64,000 nt of DNA from Enterococcus sp. DIV0212c (GCF_017377505.1 NZ_JAFREN010000029.1:34940-98939), one strand, 5' to 3'; shown: positions 1 to 9,050, counted from the first letter of the stretch. A program made the numbers and translations. The notes: generated by a model not told the origin, from the sequence alone.

Positions 1-596
1 GCGCGTTAAAAGCGCATTATAATATCCCTATTGCCTGGACGACAGATGTTAATGCGGCAGCGTATGGTGAGATGCATTTGGGCGCTGGAAAAGATACGCA
101 AAGTTGTATCTATTTGACAGTTGGCACAGGTGTGGGCGGCGGTGCAGTAGTAAATGGGACTGTTCTACAAGGATTTAGTCATCCTGAAATGGGGCACATT
201 TCTGTTCAACGTTACCCAAATGATACTTTAGAAAGTACCTGCCCTTATCATGAAAATTGCTTAGAAGGTCTTGCTGCAGGACCTGCGTTAGAAAAACGAA
301 CTGGGATCAAAGGACAATTGCTTGAGGAAAATCATGATGTTTGGACGATGGAAGCTTTTTATTTGGCACAAGTTCTGATGAACTACACATTAGTTTTATC
401 ACCAGAAAAAATCATTTTAGGTGGAGGTGTGATGAAACAAACGCACCTTTTACCGAAAATCAGAGAATCTTTAAAACAACAATTAGGCGGCTATGTAGCG
501 TTTCCGCTTTTAGAGGAATATATTGTGGGCTGTGATTTAGGCGATAATAGTGGAACGATGGGCTGCTTGTTATTGGCAAAGGAACAATGTGCGTGA
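1..596 (+). CDS. ROK-family sugar kinase (fructokinase-like), 5' end missing
   Basis: The reading frame is open from base 3, so the gene starts upstream of the window and about 198 C-terminal residues are visible. ROK kinases phosphorylate free sugars with ATP in the cytoplasm. Visible family features are DVNAAAYGE, the glycine-rich LTVGTGVGGG, HPEMGHI, and the zinc site CPYHENCLEG followed by LAAGPALE, which is the pattern of ScrK/GmuE-type fructokinases. The DxGGT phosphate loop would lie in the missing part. The stop is two bases before the next ATG, which suggests translational coupling to the GH20 hexosaminidase gene. Fructose or mannose are both possible substrates; the glycan-degrading neighbours make mannose or an amino sugar worth considering (inference). 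Confidence 0.85.
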   Translation, partial: ALKAHYNIPIAWTTDVNAAAYGEMHLGAGKDTQSCIYLTVGTGVGGGAVVNGTVLQGFSHPEMGHISVQRYPNDTLESTCPYHENCLEGLAAGPALEKRTGIKGQLLEENHDVWTMEAFYLAQVLMNYTLVLSPEKIILGGGVMKQTHLLPKIRESLKQQLGGYVAFPLLEEYIVGCDLGDNSGTMGCLLLAKEQCA

Positions 597-597
597 G

Positions 598-1608
598 ATG
601 GAAGTAAATGACGCGTCTACATTAAACGAGGGTTTGACTGAGCGAATCATTATGTTAGATATTGGTAGAAAATATTTTTCTTTTGCAGGGATATGCAACA
701 TTTTGGAACGGATGGCCACGTATGGTTTCAATTTCTTGCAGTTGCATTTTTCGGAAAATACAGGGTTTCGAATCGAATCAGAAAAGTATCCTCAACTCGT
801 TTCAGAAAAGTTTCTGACAAAAGATGAAATAAAAGAGTTAATTCGTTATGCTGAATCTTTATCGATCGAAATCATTCCAGATATCGATACACCTGGGCAT
901 ATGGAGCAGCTCTTAAAGGCACATCCGCAGTGGCAACTAACAGTGGAAGGACTGCAGGGAGAAACAAGCAAAGTTCCTTCAGCGTTAGATATCACAAACA
1001 AAGAGGCTGTAGCATTCGCACTGTCACTATACGACGAATACATGGCACTTTTTACTAATAGTCGCTATTTTCATATCGGTGCAGATGAGTTTATTGATTT
1101 TGATCATATTGAACAGTATCCAAGCTTGGCGGATGAAGGAATAAAAAAATTTGAAGCGTACGTTAATATTGTTGCTAACTTTGTGAAATCACATGGTTTT
1201 ACGCCTAGAGTCTGGAATGATGCGTTTTTTCGAAATGGTAAAACGTCCAATTTGACAAAAGAAGTCGAGATCACTTATTGGACGAGGTGGCAAAAAGCTA
1301 TGGCTCCGTTGCAAACATTTTTGGATGAGGGGTATACAGTCATCAATTTTAATGATAATTATCTCTATTATGTACTTGGAGAAAATGCTGGGTATACATA
1401 CCCATCCCAAGAAAAAATAAGACAACAATGGCATCCAAACTTATTTTCTTCGGAGCAACGGGTTCCGTTTGGAAATCAAAAACAAGTGAAAGGGGCAGCT
1501 TTAGCAGTTTGGTGCGATAAACCTGAGGCAAAAACAGAAAAAGAAATCATCATAGAGCTTACAAAATTAATGGAAGGATTTTCTTTTCATTTTCATAGAA
1601 CTAAGTAA
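598..1608 (+). CDS. GH20 beta-N-acetylhexosaminidase, cytoplasmic
   Basis: This 336-residue protein resembles the catalytic barrel of glycoside hydrolase family 20, which removes terminal beta-linked GlcNAc or GalNAc by substrate-assisted catalysis. Family landmarks are LDIGRKYFS near the start, LQLHFSEN, IPDIDTPGHM, and FHIGADEF, which carries the Asp-Glu catalytic pair (many members have HIGGDE). There is no signal peptide and no accessory N-terminal domain, so it should act inside the cell on imported oligosaccharides. I chose ATG 598, just after the kinase stop; the same frame is open to an ATG at 550, but that would overlap the kinase gene. An ATG at 652 is another option. A rho-independent terminator follows. 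Confidence 0.85.
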   Translation: MEVNDASTLNEGLTERIIMLDIGRKYFSFAGICNILERMATYGFNFLQLHFSENTGFRIESEKYPQLVSEKFLTKDEIKELIRYAESLSIEIIPDIDTPGHMEQLLKAHPQWQLTVEGLQGETSKVPSALDITNKEAVAFALSLYDEYMALFTNSRYFHIGADEFIDFDHIEQYPSLADEGIKKFEAYVNIVANFVKSHGFTPRVWNDAFFRNGKTSNLTKEVEITYWTRWQKAMAPLQTFLDEGYTVINFNDNYLYYVLGENAGYTYPSQEKIRQQWHPNLFSSEQRVPFGNQKQVKGAALAVWCDKPEAKTEKEIIIELTKLMEGFSFHFHRTK

Positions 1609-1610
1609 GT

Positions 1611-1660
1611 AGGCAGCTGAAATAAAATGCGAGAAGCGTGATATTTCAGCTGTCTTTTTG
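1611..1660 (+). terminator. Terminator after the GH20 gene
   Basis: AGGCAGCTGAAAT (1611-1623) pairs with ATTTCAGCTGTCT (1643-1655), and the 3' arm runs into TTTTT. It ends the kinase-hexosaminidase transcript and makes the GH85 gene a separate unit. Confidence 0.8.
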
Positions 1661-1700
1661 GTAGTGCAAAAACGGAACCTATACTTTTTGATATAAATAC

Positions 1701-1741
1701 TATAATTTGTCTATTTATAACGCGATAAGAAAGCGTTAACA
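1701..1741 (+). promoter_or_regulatory. Promoter -10 and cre site before the GH85 gene
   Basis: TATAAT is at 1701-1706; I see no good -35. At 1728-1741 AGAAAGCGTTAACA fits every fixed position of the CcpA cre consensus WGNAANCGNWNNCA. The site lies about 20 bases after the predicted transcription start, where CcpA would block elongation when a preferred sugar is present. This is read from sequence only. Confidence 0.65.
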
Positions 1742-1801
1742 TTTTATGCAAGAATGAAAAAATGCTGAAATTTTAGGCAAATGACTAAGGAGGTTCATTC
1801 G

Positions 1802-4552
1802 TTGAAAAGAAAAACTTGGAAAAGTGTATGTTGCTTGTCGAGCACTGTGTTTGTTCTTACGTTTGGAGCGAGCATGATGTTTAAGTCAACTGTTTACGCA
1901 GAGTCATCTGAAGTGAAGGTCAGTCAGAAAACAAACATTCCGTTATTTGATCAAGTACCAGAATCTACAGCGTTATTTCCAGAAACATTACTTAATTGGA
2001 ACATGAAAAATGATCCAGATGCGCCGTTCAATGTTTCCAATGTTCCTTTGGCAACTCGGGTACAAGGAAAGAAAATGAATGGGGATCAAAGTACAGAGGC
2101 TAAAGTATTATCGATTGCAATTGTGAATAGGCATACCAAAGGAACACCATCTCAAGGAGGAACAGACAAAGCTGTCTACAATTTTACTAATTGGCAATAT
2201 GTAGACACGCTTGTTGCGTGGGCAGGCTCTTCCGGCGAAGGGATCATTGTTCCGCCAAGTGGCGATGTTACGGATTCAGCTCATCGCAACGGCGTGCCAG
2301 TGGTTGGGACGGTTTTCTTTCCTCCAGAAGCATATGGGGGAAAAGCTGAGTGGGTTTCACAATTTGTGCAAAAGGATCAAAAAGGAAAATTTCCAATGGC
2401 GGACAAATTACTAGAAATGTCAGTGGCCTATGGTTTTGATGGCTGGTTTATCAATCAAGAAACCAATGTTGATGCACAGACTGCCAGTGCAATGAAAGAA
2501 TTCATGAGCTATCTACAAGCACGTAAACCTAAAAATCAGCAAGTTATTTGGTATGATTCTATGCTTCCGGACGGCCGTGTAGACTGGCAAGGAGCATTGA
2601 ATGAGCAAAACCAAGGATATTTCCAAGAGGGAAAAAAACGTATTTCAGATAAGATGTTTATTGATTTTCGCTGGCAAGGACTCACTTCGTCTAGGGAAAA
2701 AGCAACTCAATTGAAACGTGATCCATACGACCTTTTTGCTGGAATCGATGTTCAAGCGAACGGTGTAAATAGTCGACGGAAGCCAAGCAGTGTTGTAGGT
2801 GAAAATGGTCAGCCGTTGGTTTCTTTAGGTCTTTATTGTCCAGATTGGACGTTGCGAGATGGTGGTCAATACGATATTGAACGTTATTGGGAAAATGAAA
2901 AATTACTTTGGATAAATCCACAAGGGGATCCTCGTGCTGTGGAAAGTTCTAAAAACGAGTGGCAAGGTATTTCTCGCTATTACGTAGAAAAAACACCCGT
3001 TACCAGTCTCCCATTTGTAACGAATTTTAACGTGGGAAATGGGGATGACTTTTATCAAAATGGAACCAAAGCGAAAGAAGGAACCTTTAATAATCGTAGT
3101 ATTCAAGATGTTTTACCGACTTATCGTTGGGTCATCGATAATGAAGAAGGTAACCAACTTGAAGCAGCAATTAGTTACGATGATGCCTTTAATGGCGGTT
3201 CATCGATCAAGTTATCTGGAGCGATGACAGCGGAAAAACAAACCTTTATCAAATTATATGCATCCCAATTAAAAGTGAACGCATCAGATACAGCAACAGT
3301 AGTGACCAAAGGAGCCAACGAAGCCTCGTTAGTTCTAGAATTAAAAGGGAAGGAACAACCTCAAATCATTCAAGGGCAACAACAAGCTTTGGCGAATGGT
3401 TGGGTCCAAACAACTTATTCTTTAAAAACTGCAAACTGCCAAACTGTGACAGCAATTGGGCTGAATGTGAAAAAGGCTGAGAGTGGTCCTGCTGAGATTT
3501 ACTTAGGCCAATTAAAACTTGGTAAAGAAAAGAAAACGCCAGTTAGCGTTGTCAGTAATCTTGTTTTTTCTGGAAAAACAGTTGTAGATGATTTAACTGA
3601 AAGTATTCGAATGAGTTGGGATACCAAAGGAGAAAATACAGCTTCTTACCGCATTTATCGGGAAGTTTCGGGTCAATTGCAGTTTGAAGGAGAAACAGCA
3701 AATCATTCTTATACTGTATTAAATCAAGAGCGAACAGAAGGGAATACAAGTTATCGAGTGATTCCGGTCGATCATTATGGTCGAGAAGAGCAAAATAAAG
3801 GAGCTTCGGCAATTTATACATTCGAAACATTGAACAAACCGGAGATAGCAGTCAATGCCAGCAGCACGCTGATTCCAGCGGGAGAAACGATTACCTTGTC
3901 AGCGACTGTTTCCAAATCTACGGAAACCGTCAATTGGGAAGTGATTGGAGCAACGCCGCAGATAGCATCAGGGAAAGAAGCCGTGTTTTCTTTTACTAAA
4001 CCAGGTATTTATACAGTAAAAGCAACTGCAGTGAATGCTTCTGGGGAGACCGTGGTTGTTAAAGAAAACTATCTCCATGTTTATGATCCCAACACCAACA
4101 TCAAAATAGAAAATCTCTCTACGCTGCCAACAACAACGGCTACTCAAGGTTCTGGTTACACGAATGACCGAGAAAGTTATCGCTTTGCTTTGGATGGAGA
4201 TGTAAAAACAAAGTGGTGTGATAATGCAAATGATAAACCATGGATGATCGCTGATTTAGGTGCCACAAAAACTATCTCTGGTTTTGAATTATTTCATGCA
4301 GGAGCAGGTGGGGAAAGTTCAGAATGGAACACTAGAGACTATGCTATTTCTGTGAGCAATGATGGGAATAATTGGACGACGGTTGTTCAACACAGAGGCA
4401 ATACAGCAGATAACAGCCGTGATGCAATCAGCTTAGTTGAAGCAAGATATGTCAAACTTTCGTTGGAAAAAGCCGAGCAAAATGGGAAAACGGCTCGGAT
4501 TTATGATTGGCAGATTATTGGAGTAAATCAAACAGGAATCGTTAAACCATAA
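1802..4552 (+). CDS. Secreted GH85 endo-beta-N-acetylglucosaminidase with CBM32-like domain
   Basis: GH85 enzymes cut the GlcNAc-GlcNAc core bond of N-linked glycans. I chose TTG 1802 because AAGGAGG (1787-1793) sits eight bases before it; an in-frame ATG at 1781 would lie upstream of that site. The 916-residue product starts with a basic, hydrophobic signal peptide ending near VYA-ES (about residue 33). The catalytic block FDGWFINQET gives Asn218 and Glu220, matching the Asn/Glu pair of GH85. A middle region carries Ig/Fn3-like strands (roughly 600-770), and the last 140 residues resemble an F5/8 type C (CBM32) sugar-binding domain (LDGDVKTKWCD, PWMIADLGA). No LPXTG or membrane anchor is visible, so it is probably released or held by carbohydrate binding. 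Confidence 0.9.
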   Translation: MKRKTWKSVCCLSSTVFVLTFGASMMFKSTVYAESSEVKVSQKTNIPLFDQVPESTALFPETLLNWNMKNDPDAPFNVSNVPLATRVQGKKMNGDQSTEAKVLSIAIVNRHTKGTPSQGGTDKAVYNFTNWQYVDTLVAWAGSSGEGIIVPPSGDVTDSAHRNGVPVVGTVFFPPEAYGGKAEWVSQFVQKDQKGKFPMADKLLEMSVAYGFDGWFINQETNVDAQTASAMKEFMSYLQARKPKNQQVIWYDSMLPDGRVDWQGALNEQNQGYFQEGKKRISDKMFIDFRWQGLTSSREKATQLKRDPYDLFAGIDVQANGVNSRRKPSSVVGENGQPLVSLGLYCPDWTLRDGGQYDIERYWENEKLLWINPQGDPRAVESSKNEWQGISRYYVEKTPVTSLPFVTNFNVGNGDDFYQNGTKAKEGTFNNRSIQDVLPTYRWVIDNEEGNQLEAAISYDDAFNGGSSIKLSGAMTAEKQTFIKLYASQLKVNASDTATVVTKGANEASLVLELKGKEQPQIIQGQQQALANGWVQTTYSLKTANCQTVTAIGLNVKKAESGPAEIYLGQLKLGKEKKTPVSVVSNLVFSGKTVVDDLTESIRMSWDTKGENTASYRIYREVSGQLQFEGETANHSYTVLNQERTEGNTSYRVIPVDHYGREEQNKGASAIYTFETLNKPEIAVNASSTLIPAGETITLSATVSKSTETVNWEVIGATPQIASGKEAVFSFTKPGIYTVKATAVNASGETVVVKENYLHVYDPNTNIKIENLSTLPTTTATQGSGYTNDRESYRFALDGDVKTKWCDNANDKPWMIADLGATKTISGFELFHAGAGGESSEWNTRDYAISVSNDGNNWTTVVQHRGNTADNSRDAISLVEARYVKLSLEKAEQNGKTARIYDWQIIGVNQTGIVKP

Positions 4553-4575
4553 ATTTAGTAGATTTGAGGTGGAAC

Positions 4576-4621
4576 AAAAAAAGGTAGAATGACGCGCAAC
4601 ACGTCCCTTCTACCTTTTTTT
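4576..4621. terminator. Bidirectional terminator between GH85 gene and add
   Basis: AAAAAAAGGTAGAA and TTCTACCTTTTTTT form a long stem, extended by GACG/CGTC, with T runs on both strands. It serves the converging GH85 and adenosine deaminase genes. Confidence 0.9.
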
Positions 4622-4633
4622 CGTTTGAACCAA

Positions 4634-5641
4634 TCAATAGCCACTCGTCAATCGCTCATGAAGAATCTGTTTCTCGCTTTCAGAGATAAAAGCACCATTA
4701 ACGGCATTATGATTCAATTGTTCCATATCCGCATAGGTAATACCGTACCATTCGTGAAGTTTCATAAATTCATCTGTTAAAGTTGTATCAGATACAGTTC
4801 GATTATCTGTGTTGATACAAATATTAATACCGTTATCCAGAAATAATCGGAAAGGATAATCTGCCAAGTGAGTAACGGTTTTTGTTTGGAAATTGCTTGT
4901 AGGACACATTTCGATTAACGTTCCTTTTTCCTGTAACAATGAAAAATATTCTGGTGTGTCTTTCAGTGCAATTCCGTGACCGATTCGTTTAGCTCCTAAA
5001 TGAACCGCGTCCGCAACATTTTTCCCACAACCGCATTCCCCAGCATGGAGCGTTAGAGGGATATTCAATTGATTGACTAGTCCTAACGTTTCTTCAAAAG
5101 TATAGGGTGGGAAATCTAATTCATTTCCAGCAAGATCAAAACCTACAATCCCGCTTTTTTTAAATTCTTCAGCTAAATGAACAATTTTTTCGATTTCATT
5201 CAGTTCTTCGTGGCGCATGCCGCATAATAGAGCATTACTTTTTACACCAAATTCTTGCTGTCCTTGCTCAAGACCAGCTAAAACAGCGGTAACTATTTTA
5301 GGTAAAGAAAGTCCTTTTTCAGTGTGGAGAGAAGGTGCAAAACGAACTTCGATATAATGGATGTTTTCTTCGGCAGCTTGACTGATCACATCGAAAGCAG
5401 CAGCTTTTAAAGCTTCCTCAGTTTGAAGACAAGTTAAAACTAAATCAAATCGTTGTAAGTAGTCAGCCAGGCTTTGACAATCTTTTGGTGCGATCAATTG
5501 CTCTTTTAATTGGTCATTATCTGCTGGTAGGGAAATCCCTTGTTTTTCAGCTATTTCTTGTAATGTTTCTGGACGGATAGAACCATCTAAATGACAATGC
5601 AACTCAATTTTAGGTAAAGATTTAACAAGCTCACGCTTCAC
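4634..5641 (-). CDS. add: Adenosine deaminase
   Basis: This 335-residue enzyme hydrolyses adenosine or deoxyadenosine to (deoxy)inosine plus ammonia, feeding the purine nucleoside phosphorylases encoded further right. Zinc and catalytic motifs are present: HCHLDGS (His15, His17), LHAGECG, RIGHG, and NTDNRTVSDTT near the C-terminus. Length is normal. The start is GTG, preceded at about nine bases by GCGAGG. It is divergent from the AmiS/UreI-like gene, and the 171-base gap between them holds a motif repeated upstream of the LacI-type regulator, so the two may share control. Confidence 0.95.
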   Translation of the reverse strand: MKRELVKSLPKIELHCHLDGSIRPETLQEIAEKQGISLPADNDQLKEQLIAPKDCQSLADYLQRFDLVLTCLQTEEALKAAAFDVISQAAEENIHYIEVRFAPSLHTEKGLSLPKIVTAVLAGLEQGQQEFGVKSNALLCGMRHEELNEIEKIVHLAEEFKKSGIVGFDLAGNELDFPPYTFEETLGLVNQLNIPLTLHAGECGCGKNVADAVHLGAKRIGHGIALKDTPEYFSLLQEKGTLIEMCPTSNFQTKTVTHLADYPFRLFLDNGINICINTDNRTVSDTTLTDEFMKLHEWYGITYADMEQLNHNAVNGAFISESEKQILHERLTSGY

Positions 5642-5686
5642 GGTATCAACCTCGCTTTTTTATGGAGTGATGTTGTTGCACTCAAT

Positions 5687-5735
5687 AAGTATTTTGAAGA
5701 CTTTAACATGCTGAGTGGTCTCTGTCAATAAGAGT
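5687..5735. repeat. Copy A of a ~50-bp repeat in the add/amiS intergenic region
   Basis: The stretch from AAGTATTTTGAA through GTCTCTGTCAATAAG matches, with scattered changes, positions 6521-6570 before the LacI-type gene. It contains TTAACA and TGTCAA as inverted half sites. Because it lies between divergent promoters it is a good candidate operator for both genes. Confidence 0.5.
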
Positions 5736-5812
5736 AGTTTTTTCAGACGTTTTAAAGTAAAATAGTCCAGTAGAAAACGATTATTTTTTGATTGATTATT
5801 GGAGGGCTTTTT

Positions 5813-6298
5813 GTGTTAGGAGTAGGACTATTATTTGTAGCAATCACGTTAATCAGCAACGGCTACTGTGGTTTGGCTGGAGTGGATAAAAAATCTACAG
5901 GCTTGATCAATCTATTTACAGGAAGTCTATCGTTTATCATCAATACGATTTATTTATGGCGAGGTGCCTATTATGATGCTGGAACGGGCTATCTATTTGC
6001 ATTCACCTATTTAATGGTTGGGATGATTTACGTATTTAACTTAGACATGCGTGTCTATGGAATATTTGCTTTGTTTGTTGCGGTAAATACGATTCCAGCA
6101 GCTTACATTTCTTACACGGTAGATGGTGATTGGCGCTTTGCTTTAATTTGGTTATCTTGGGGAATTTTATGGCTGACTGGGTTTATTGAATATGTATTGA
6201 AAAAAGAAATTGGCAAACCTGTGCTATATTTTGCGATTTTTGAAGGGATTGTGACTTGCTGGATTCCGGGGCTTTTGATGCTGACAAATAATTGGTAA
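5813..6298 (+). CDS. AmiS/UreI-family channel protein
   Basis: The product has 161 residues, almost all hydrophobic, in about six membrane segments. The N-terminus MLGVGLLFVAITLISNGYCG is very like that of Helicobacter UreI, the acid-gated urea channel, and of AmiS proteins next to amidases. GTG 5813 is chosen because GGAGGG (5801-5806) lies six bases before it and because family members start with MLG. The family moves urea or short amides, and possibly ammonia-related solutes, across the membrane. There is no urease or amidase in the window; the divergent neighbour is adenosine deaminase, which makes ammonia. Substrate is unknown. Confidence 0.8.
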   Translation: MLGVGLLFVAITLISNGYCGLAGVDKKSTGLINLFTGSLSFIINTIYLWRGAYYDAGTGYLFAFTYLMVGMIYVFNLDMRVYGIFALFVAVNTIPAAYISYTVDGDWRFALIWLSWGILWLTGFIEYVLKKEIGKPVLYFAIFEGIVTCWIPGLLMLTNNW

Positions 6299-6520
6299 AA
6301 AACACTTATGAGGCAAAAGCAGCTCTTTTCTGAAATCCCTTCTAGTGTTTCCTTATTAAGGTCTTGTTTCTTGCATGTGAAGACTTTTTGTCGACATCTT
6401 CAGAAAATAAATTGAGGCTAAAATGCAAAGGTATAAAGCGTTTTAGCGGTTACTAGTACAACGCTGAGTAAGTTACGCTATTCTATTGTGATTAATTCTG
6501 CTAAACTAAAGTCATTCGGT

Positions 6521-6570
6521 AAGTATTTTTGAAAACGTTGACATGGTTGGTAGGTCTTGTCAATAAAGGG
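6521..6570 (+). promoter_or_regulatory. Copy B of the repeat, containing a perfect cre-like site
   Basis: This 50-bp stretch repeats the block seen at 5687-5735. It contains TGAAAACGTTGACA (6530-6543), a full match to the cre consensus, and TTGACA...TGTCAA as inverted half sites fourteen bases apart. It could bind CcpA, the LacI-type protein encoded just downstream (autoregulation), or both. Confidence 0.55.
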
Positions 6571-6580
6571 AGAATGAAGT

Positions 6581-7609
6581 ATGAAGTTGACGATTAAAGA
6601 AATCGCAGATATGGCAGGTGTATCAGTAACCACAGTGTCTCAAATTATGAATAATAAAGGCAGCCGCTTCAGTGAACAAACGAGAAAAAAAGTATTGGCT
6701 GTTGTTGAAGAATATGATTACAAGCCAGATTATTTTGCTTCCAATATTATCACACGACATTCAAAGACGATAGGAATGGTCGTCCCTGATGTGACTGATT
6801 TTTTCTTTGCTAAAGTGATTGAAGGGGTAGAAACGCATCTGAATTCGTTAGGATATATGATTTTACTGTGCAATTCTAAGCATGATGAAGACAAAGCAAC
6901 GCAGTATGTTACGGAACTTGTTCATCGTTCAGTTGACGGAATTATTTTTGCAACGCCTAATATATTACCGGCCAATCATATTTTGCGGAACAAAAGTAAA
7001 CGAAAAGTTCCGGTGATTCTTGTTGATCGCGGTATCAATCCTCGTGAAAACGGGCGGCTTATTGTGAAAGAATATGAGGGCGCTTACCAAGCAGTCAGTG
7101 CCTTGATTGAACAAGGACATCAGCATATTGGTATGTTGACTGAAAATGAGGGTTATTACCAGCTAACAGAAAGAGTGACCGCTTATCAACATGCCTTAAA
7201 AGATCACGATATTCCTGTGAGAGAAAAATACATGTGTAGCGGAGACTTAAATTTAGGTGGCGGCTACTTAGCGGCTAAAAATGTATTAAAAAATCCGAGG
7301 ATTACAGCTATTTTTTGTGGAAATGACGAAATGGCGATGGGGGCTTATCAAGCGATCGAAGAATGTGGCAAGAAAATTCCAGATGATATTTCTGTTATCG
7401 GGTTTGATGGCTTGGAAATTTCTGAATATTTAGTACCAGGATTAACGACTGTTTATCAACCGAGTTTTGATATTGGCTTTTACGCAGCACAATTTTTAGT
7501 GGAAGCAATCAACCATCCAGGGAAAAAAATACCGAATAAAATTTTTGATACAACATTTATTTTAAGAAATAGCACGAAATCGATTGACAAGTTGGTCGAT
7601 TTGATTTAA
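6581..7609 (+). CDS. LacI-family transcriptional regulator
   Basis: This 342-residue protein begins with a LacI-type helix-turn-helix (KLTIKEIADMAGVSVTTVSQ, then a hinge with KPDYFASNI) and continues into a periplasmic-binding-protein-like ligand domain (IGMVVPDVTDFFFAKVIEGV, FCGNDEMAMGAYQA, VIGFDG). RbsR-like relatives bind ribose or nucleoside-derived ligands. It lies directly before the pdp-deoC-cdd operon, on the same strand, and shares upstream motifs with both pdp (AGCGGTTAC) and the add/amiS gap. A role as local nucleoside or deoxyribose regulator is an inference from position. Confidence 0.9.
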   Translation: MKLTIKEIADMAGVSVTTVSQIMNNKGSRFSEQTRKKVLAVVEEYDYKPDYFASNIITRHSKTIGMVVPDVTDFFFAKVIEGVETHLNSLGYMILLCNSKHDEDKATQYVTELVHRSVDGIIFATPNILPANHILRNKSKRKVPVILVDRGINPRENGRLIVKEYEGAYQAVSALIEQGHQHIGMLTENEGYYQLTERVTAYQHALKDHDIPVREKYMCSGDLNLGGGYLAAKNVLKNPRITAIFCGNDEMAMGAYQAIEECGKKIPDDISVIGFDGLEISEYLVPGLTTVYQPSFDIGFYAAQFLVEAINHPGKKIPNKIFDTTFILRNSTKSIDKLVDLI

Positions 7610-7618
7610 TGTTCGTGT

Positions 7619-7698
7619 TATAAGCGGTTACATTTTATGTAAGCGTTAGTAAACTGTTTTACTAAAAGGTTTTAACCTGAATGATTTTAGTGTATAAT
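7619..7698 (+). promoter_or_regulatory. pdp promoter region with two tandem cre-like sites
   Basis: TATAAGCGGTTACA (7619-7632) and TGTAAGCGTTAGTA (7638-7651) each differ at one fixed position from the cre consensus. TATAAT at 7693-7698 is a good -10; the -35 is weak. The sites are upstream of the -10, so they may be operators for the adjacent LacI-type protein rather than, or as well as, CcpA. Confidence 0.55.
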
Positions 7699-7731
7699 AC
7701 ATCCTTGGGGATTGATTCGGAGGAAAAAAGC

Positions 7732-9033
7732 ATGAGAATGGTAGATTTGATCGAGAAAAAACGCGATGGACAGGTTTTGACAGACGAAGAAATACAATTC
7801 ATTATTTCTGGTTACACCAAAGGGGATATTCCGGATTATCAGATGAGTGCGTTTTTGATGACTGTTTTTTACAAAGATATGACAGATGAAGAAATTACGA
7901 CCCTGACACTGGCTATGGCCAACTCAGGTGAAATGATCGATCTTTCATCTATTAAAGGAATCAAAGTGGATAAGCATTCAACAGGTGGTGTAGGTGATAC
8001 AACAACCCTGATTTTAGCTCCTTTAGTTGCCAGTGTTGGCGTAAGTGTGGCTAAAATGTCTGGAAGAGGACTTGGTTACACAGGTGGCACAATTGATAAA
8101 TTAGAAGCTATACCAGGTTTTCATGTAGAATTACCAGATGAAGAATTTATTCGTTTAGTCAATGAAAGTAATGTAGCGGTTATCGGTCAATCGGGTGATC
8201 TAGCTCCAGCCGATAAAAAACTATACGCATTACGTGATGTGACGGCGACAGTTGATTCGATTCCATTGATTGCCAGTTCCATTATGAGCAAGAAAATAGC
8301 AGCCGGTGCCGATGCAATTGTATTAGATGTAACAACTGGCGAAGGCGCTTTTATGAAAAATATCGACGAAGCACGCCGCTTAGCTGAAACAATGGTTCGG
8401 ATCGGTCGTTTAGCTAATCGTCAGACAATGGCCGTGATTTCTGACATGTCTCAGCCATTAGGTGAAGCGATCGGTAACAGTTTGGAAGTTGTTGAAGCAA
8501 TCGAAACACTGCAAGGTAAAGGCCCAGAAGATTTAATGGAAATGTGCTATATCTTAGGTAGTCAGATGGTTGTTTTAGCGAAAAAAGCTGACACATTAGA
8601 AGAAGCTAGAGCGATGTTGAAAGACGCTTTAGAAACAGGCAAAGCATTAGCTAAATTCCGTGAAATGATCAGTAATCAAGGTGGAGACGCCAGTATCATT
8701 GATCAGCCCGAGAGCTTATTGACAGCCAAGTATCAAATAGAATTACCTGCAAAAACATCAGGTGTCGTACAGAAAATTGTTGCAAATGAAGTTGGTATTG
8801 CAGCGATGATTTTAGGGGCAGGACGTGCAACTAAAGATGACTCGATCGATCATGCAGTAGGCATCAAGCTTCATAAAAAAGTTGGCATGCCTGTAGAATC
8901 TGGTGATTCATTATTGACTATTTATTCAAATTCAGACTCAATTGAAGACGTAAAAGAACTTTTATATAAAAATATCGAAATCGGCAGTTTCGCAACTGAA
9001 CCTGAGTTGATTCATGATATAATAACAGCATAA
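7732..9033 (+). CDS. pdp: Pyrimidine-nucleoside phosphorylase
   Basis: The 433-residue enzyme splits uridine, deoxyuridine and thymidine with phosphate to give the base and (deoxy)ribose-1-phosphate. Family blocks are [12 protein letters not shown] (phosphate binding), [18 protein letters not shown], and the C-terminal barrel-like domain. The frame opens at 7681, but ATG 7732 is preceded by CGGAGGAAA at the right distance and yields the usual [13 protein letters not shown] start. It heads the operon, with deoC eighteen bases further on. Confidence 0.95.
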   Translation: MRMVDLIEKKRDGQVLTDEEIQFIISGYTKGDIPDYQMSAFLMTVFYKDMTDEEITTLTLAMANSGEMIDLSSIKGIKVDKHSTGGVGDTTTLILAPLVASVGVSVAKMSGRGLGYTGGTIDKLEAIPGFHVELPDEEFIRLVNESNVAVIGQSGDLAPADKKLYALRDVTATVDSIPLIASSIMSKKIAAGADAIVLDVTTGEGAFMKNIDEARRLAETMVRIGRLANRQTMAVISDMSQPLGEAIGNSLEVVEAIETLQGKGPEDLMEMCYILGSQMVVLAKKADTLEEARAMLKDALETGKALAKFREMISNQGGDASIIDQPESLLTAKYQIELPAKTSGVVQKIVANEVGIAAMILGAGRATKDDSIDHAVGIKLHKKVGMPVESGDSLLTIYSNSDSIEDVKELLYKNIEIGSFATEPELIHDIITA

Positions 9034-9050
9034 AGGATGTGTAAAAAATA

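Noticed and set aside
550..597. Earlier start for the GH20 gene
   Set aside because: The extra 16 residues overlap the kinase gene and look like its out-of-frame translation.
6378..6402. TGAAGA/TCTTCA inverted repeat after the channel gene as terminator
   Set aside because: Six-base arms with a 13-base loop and no T run; too weak to call.
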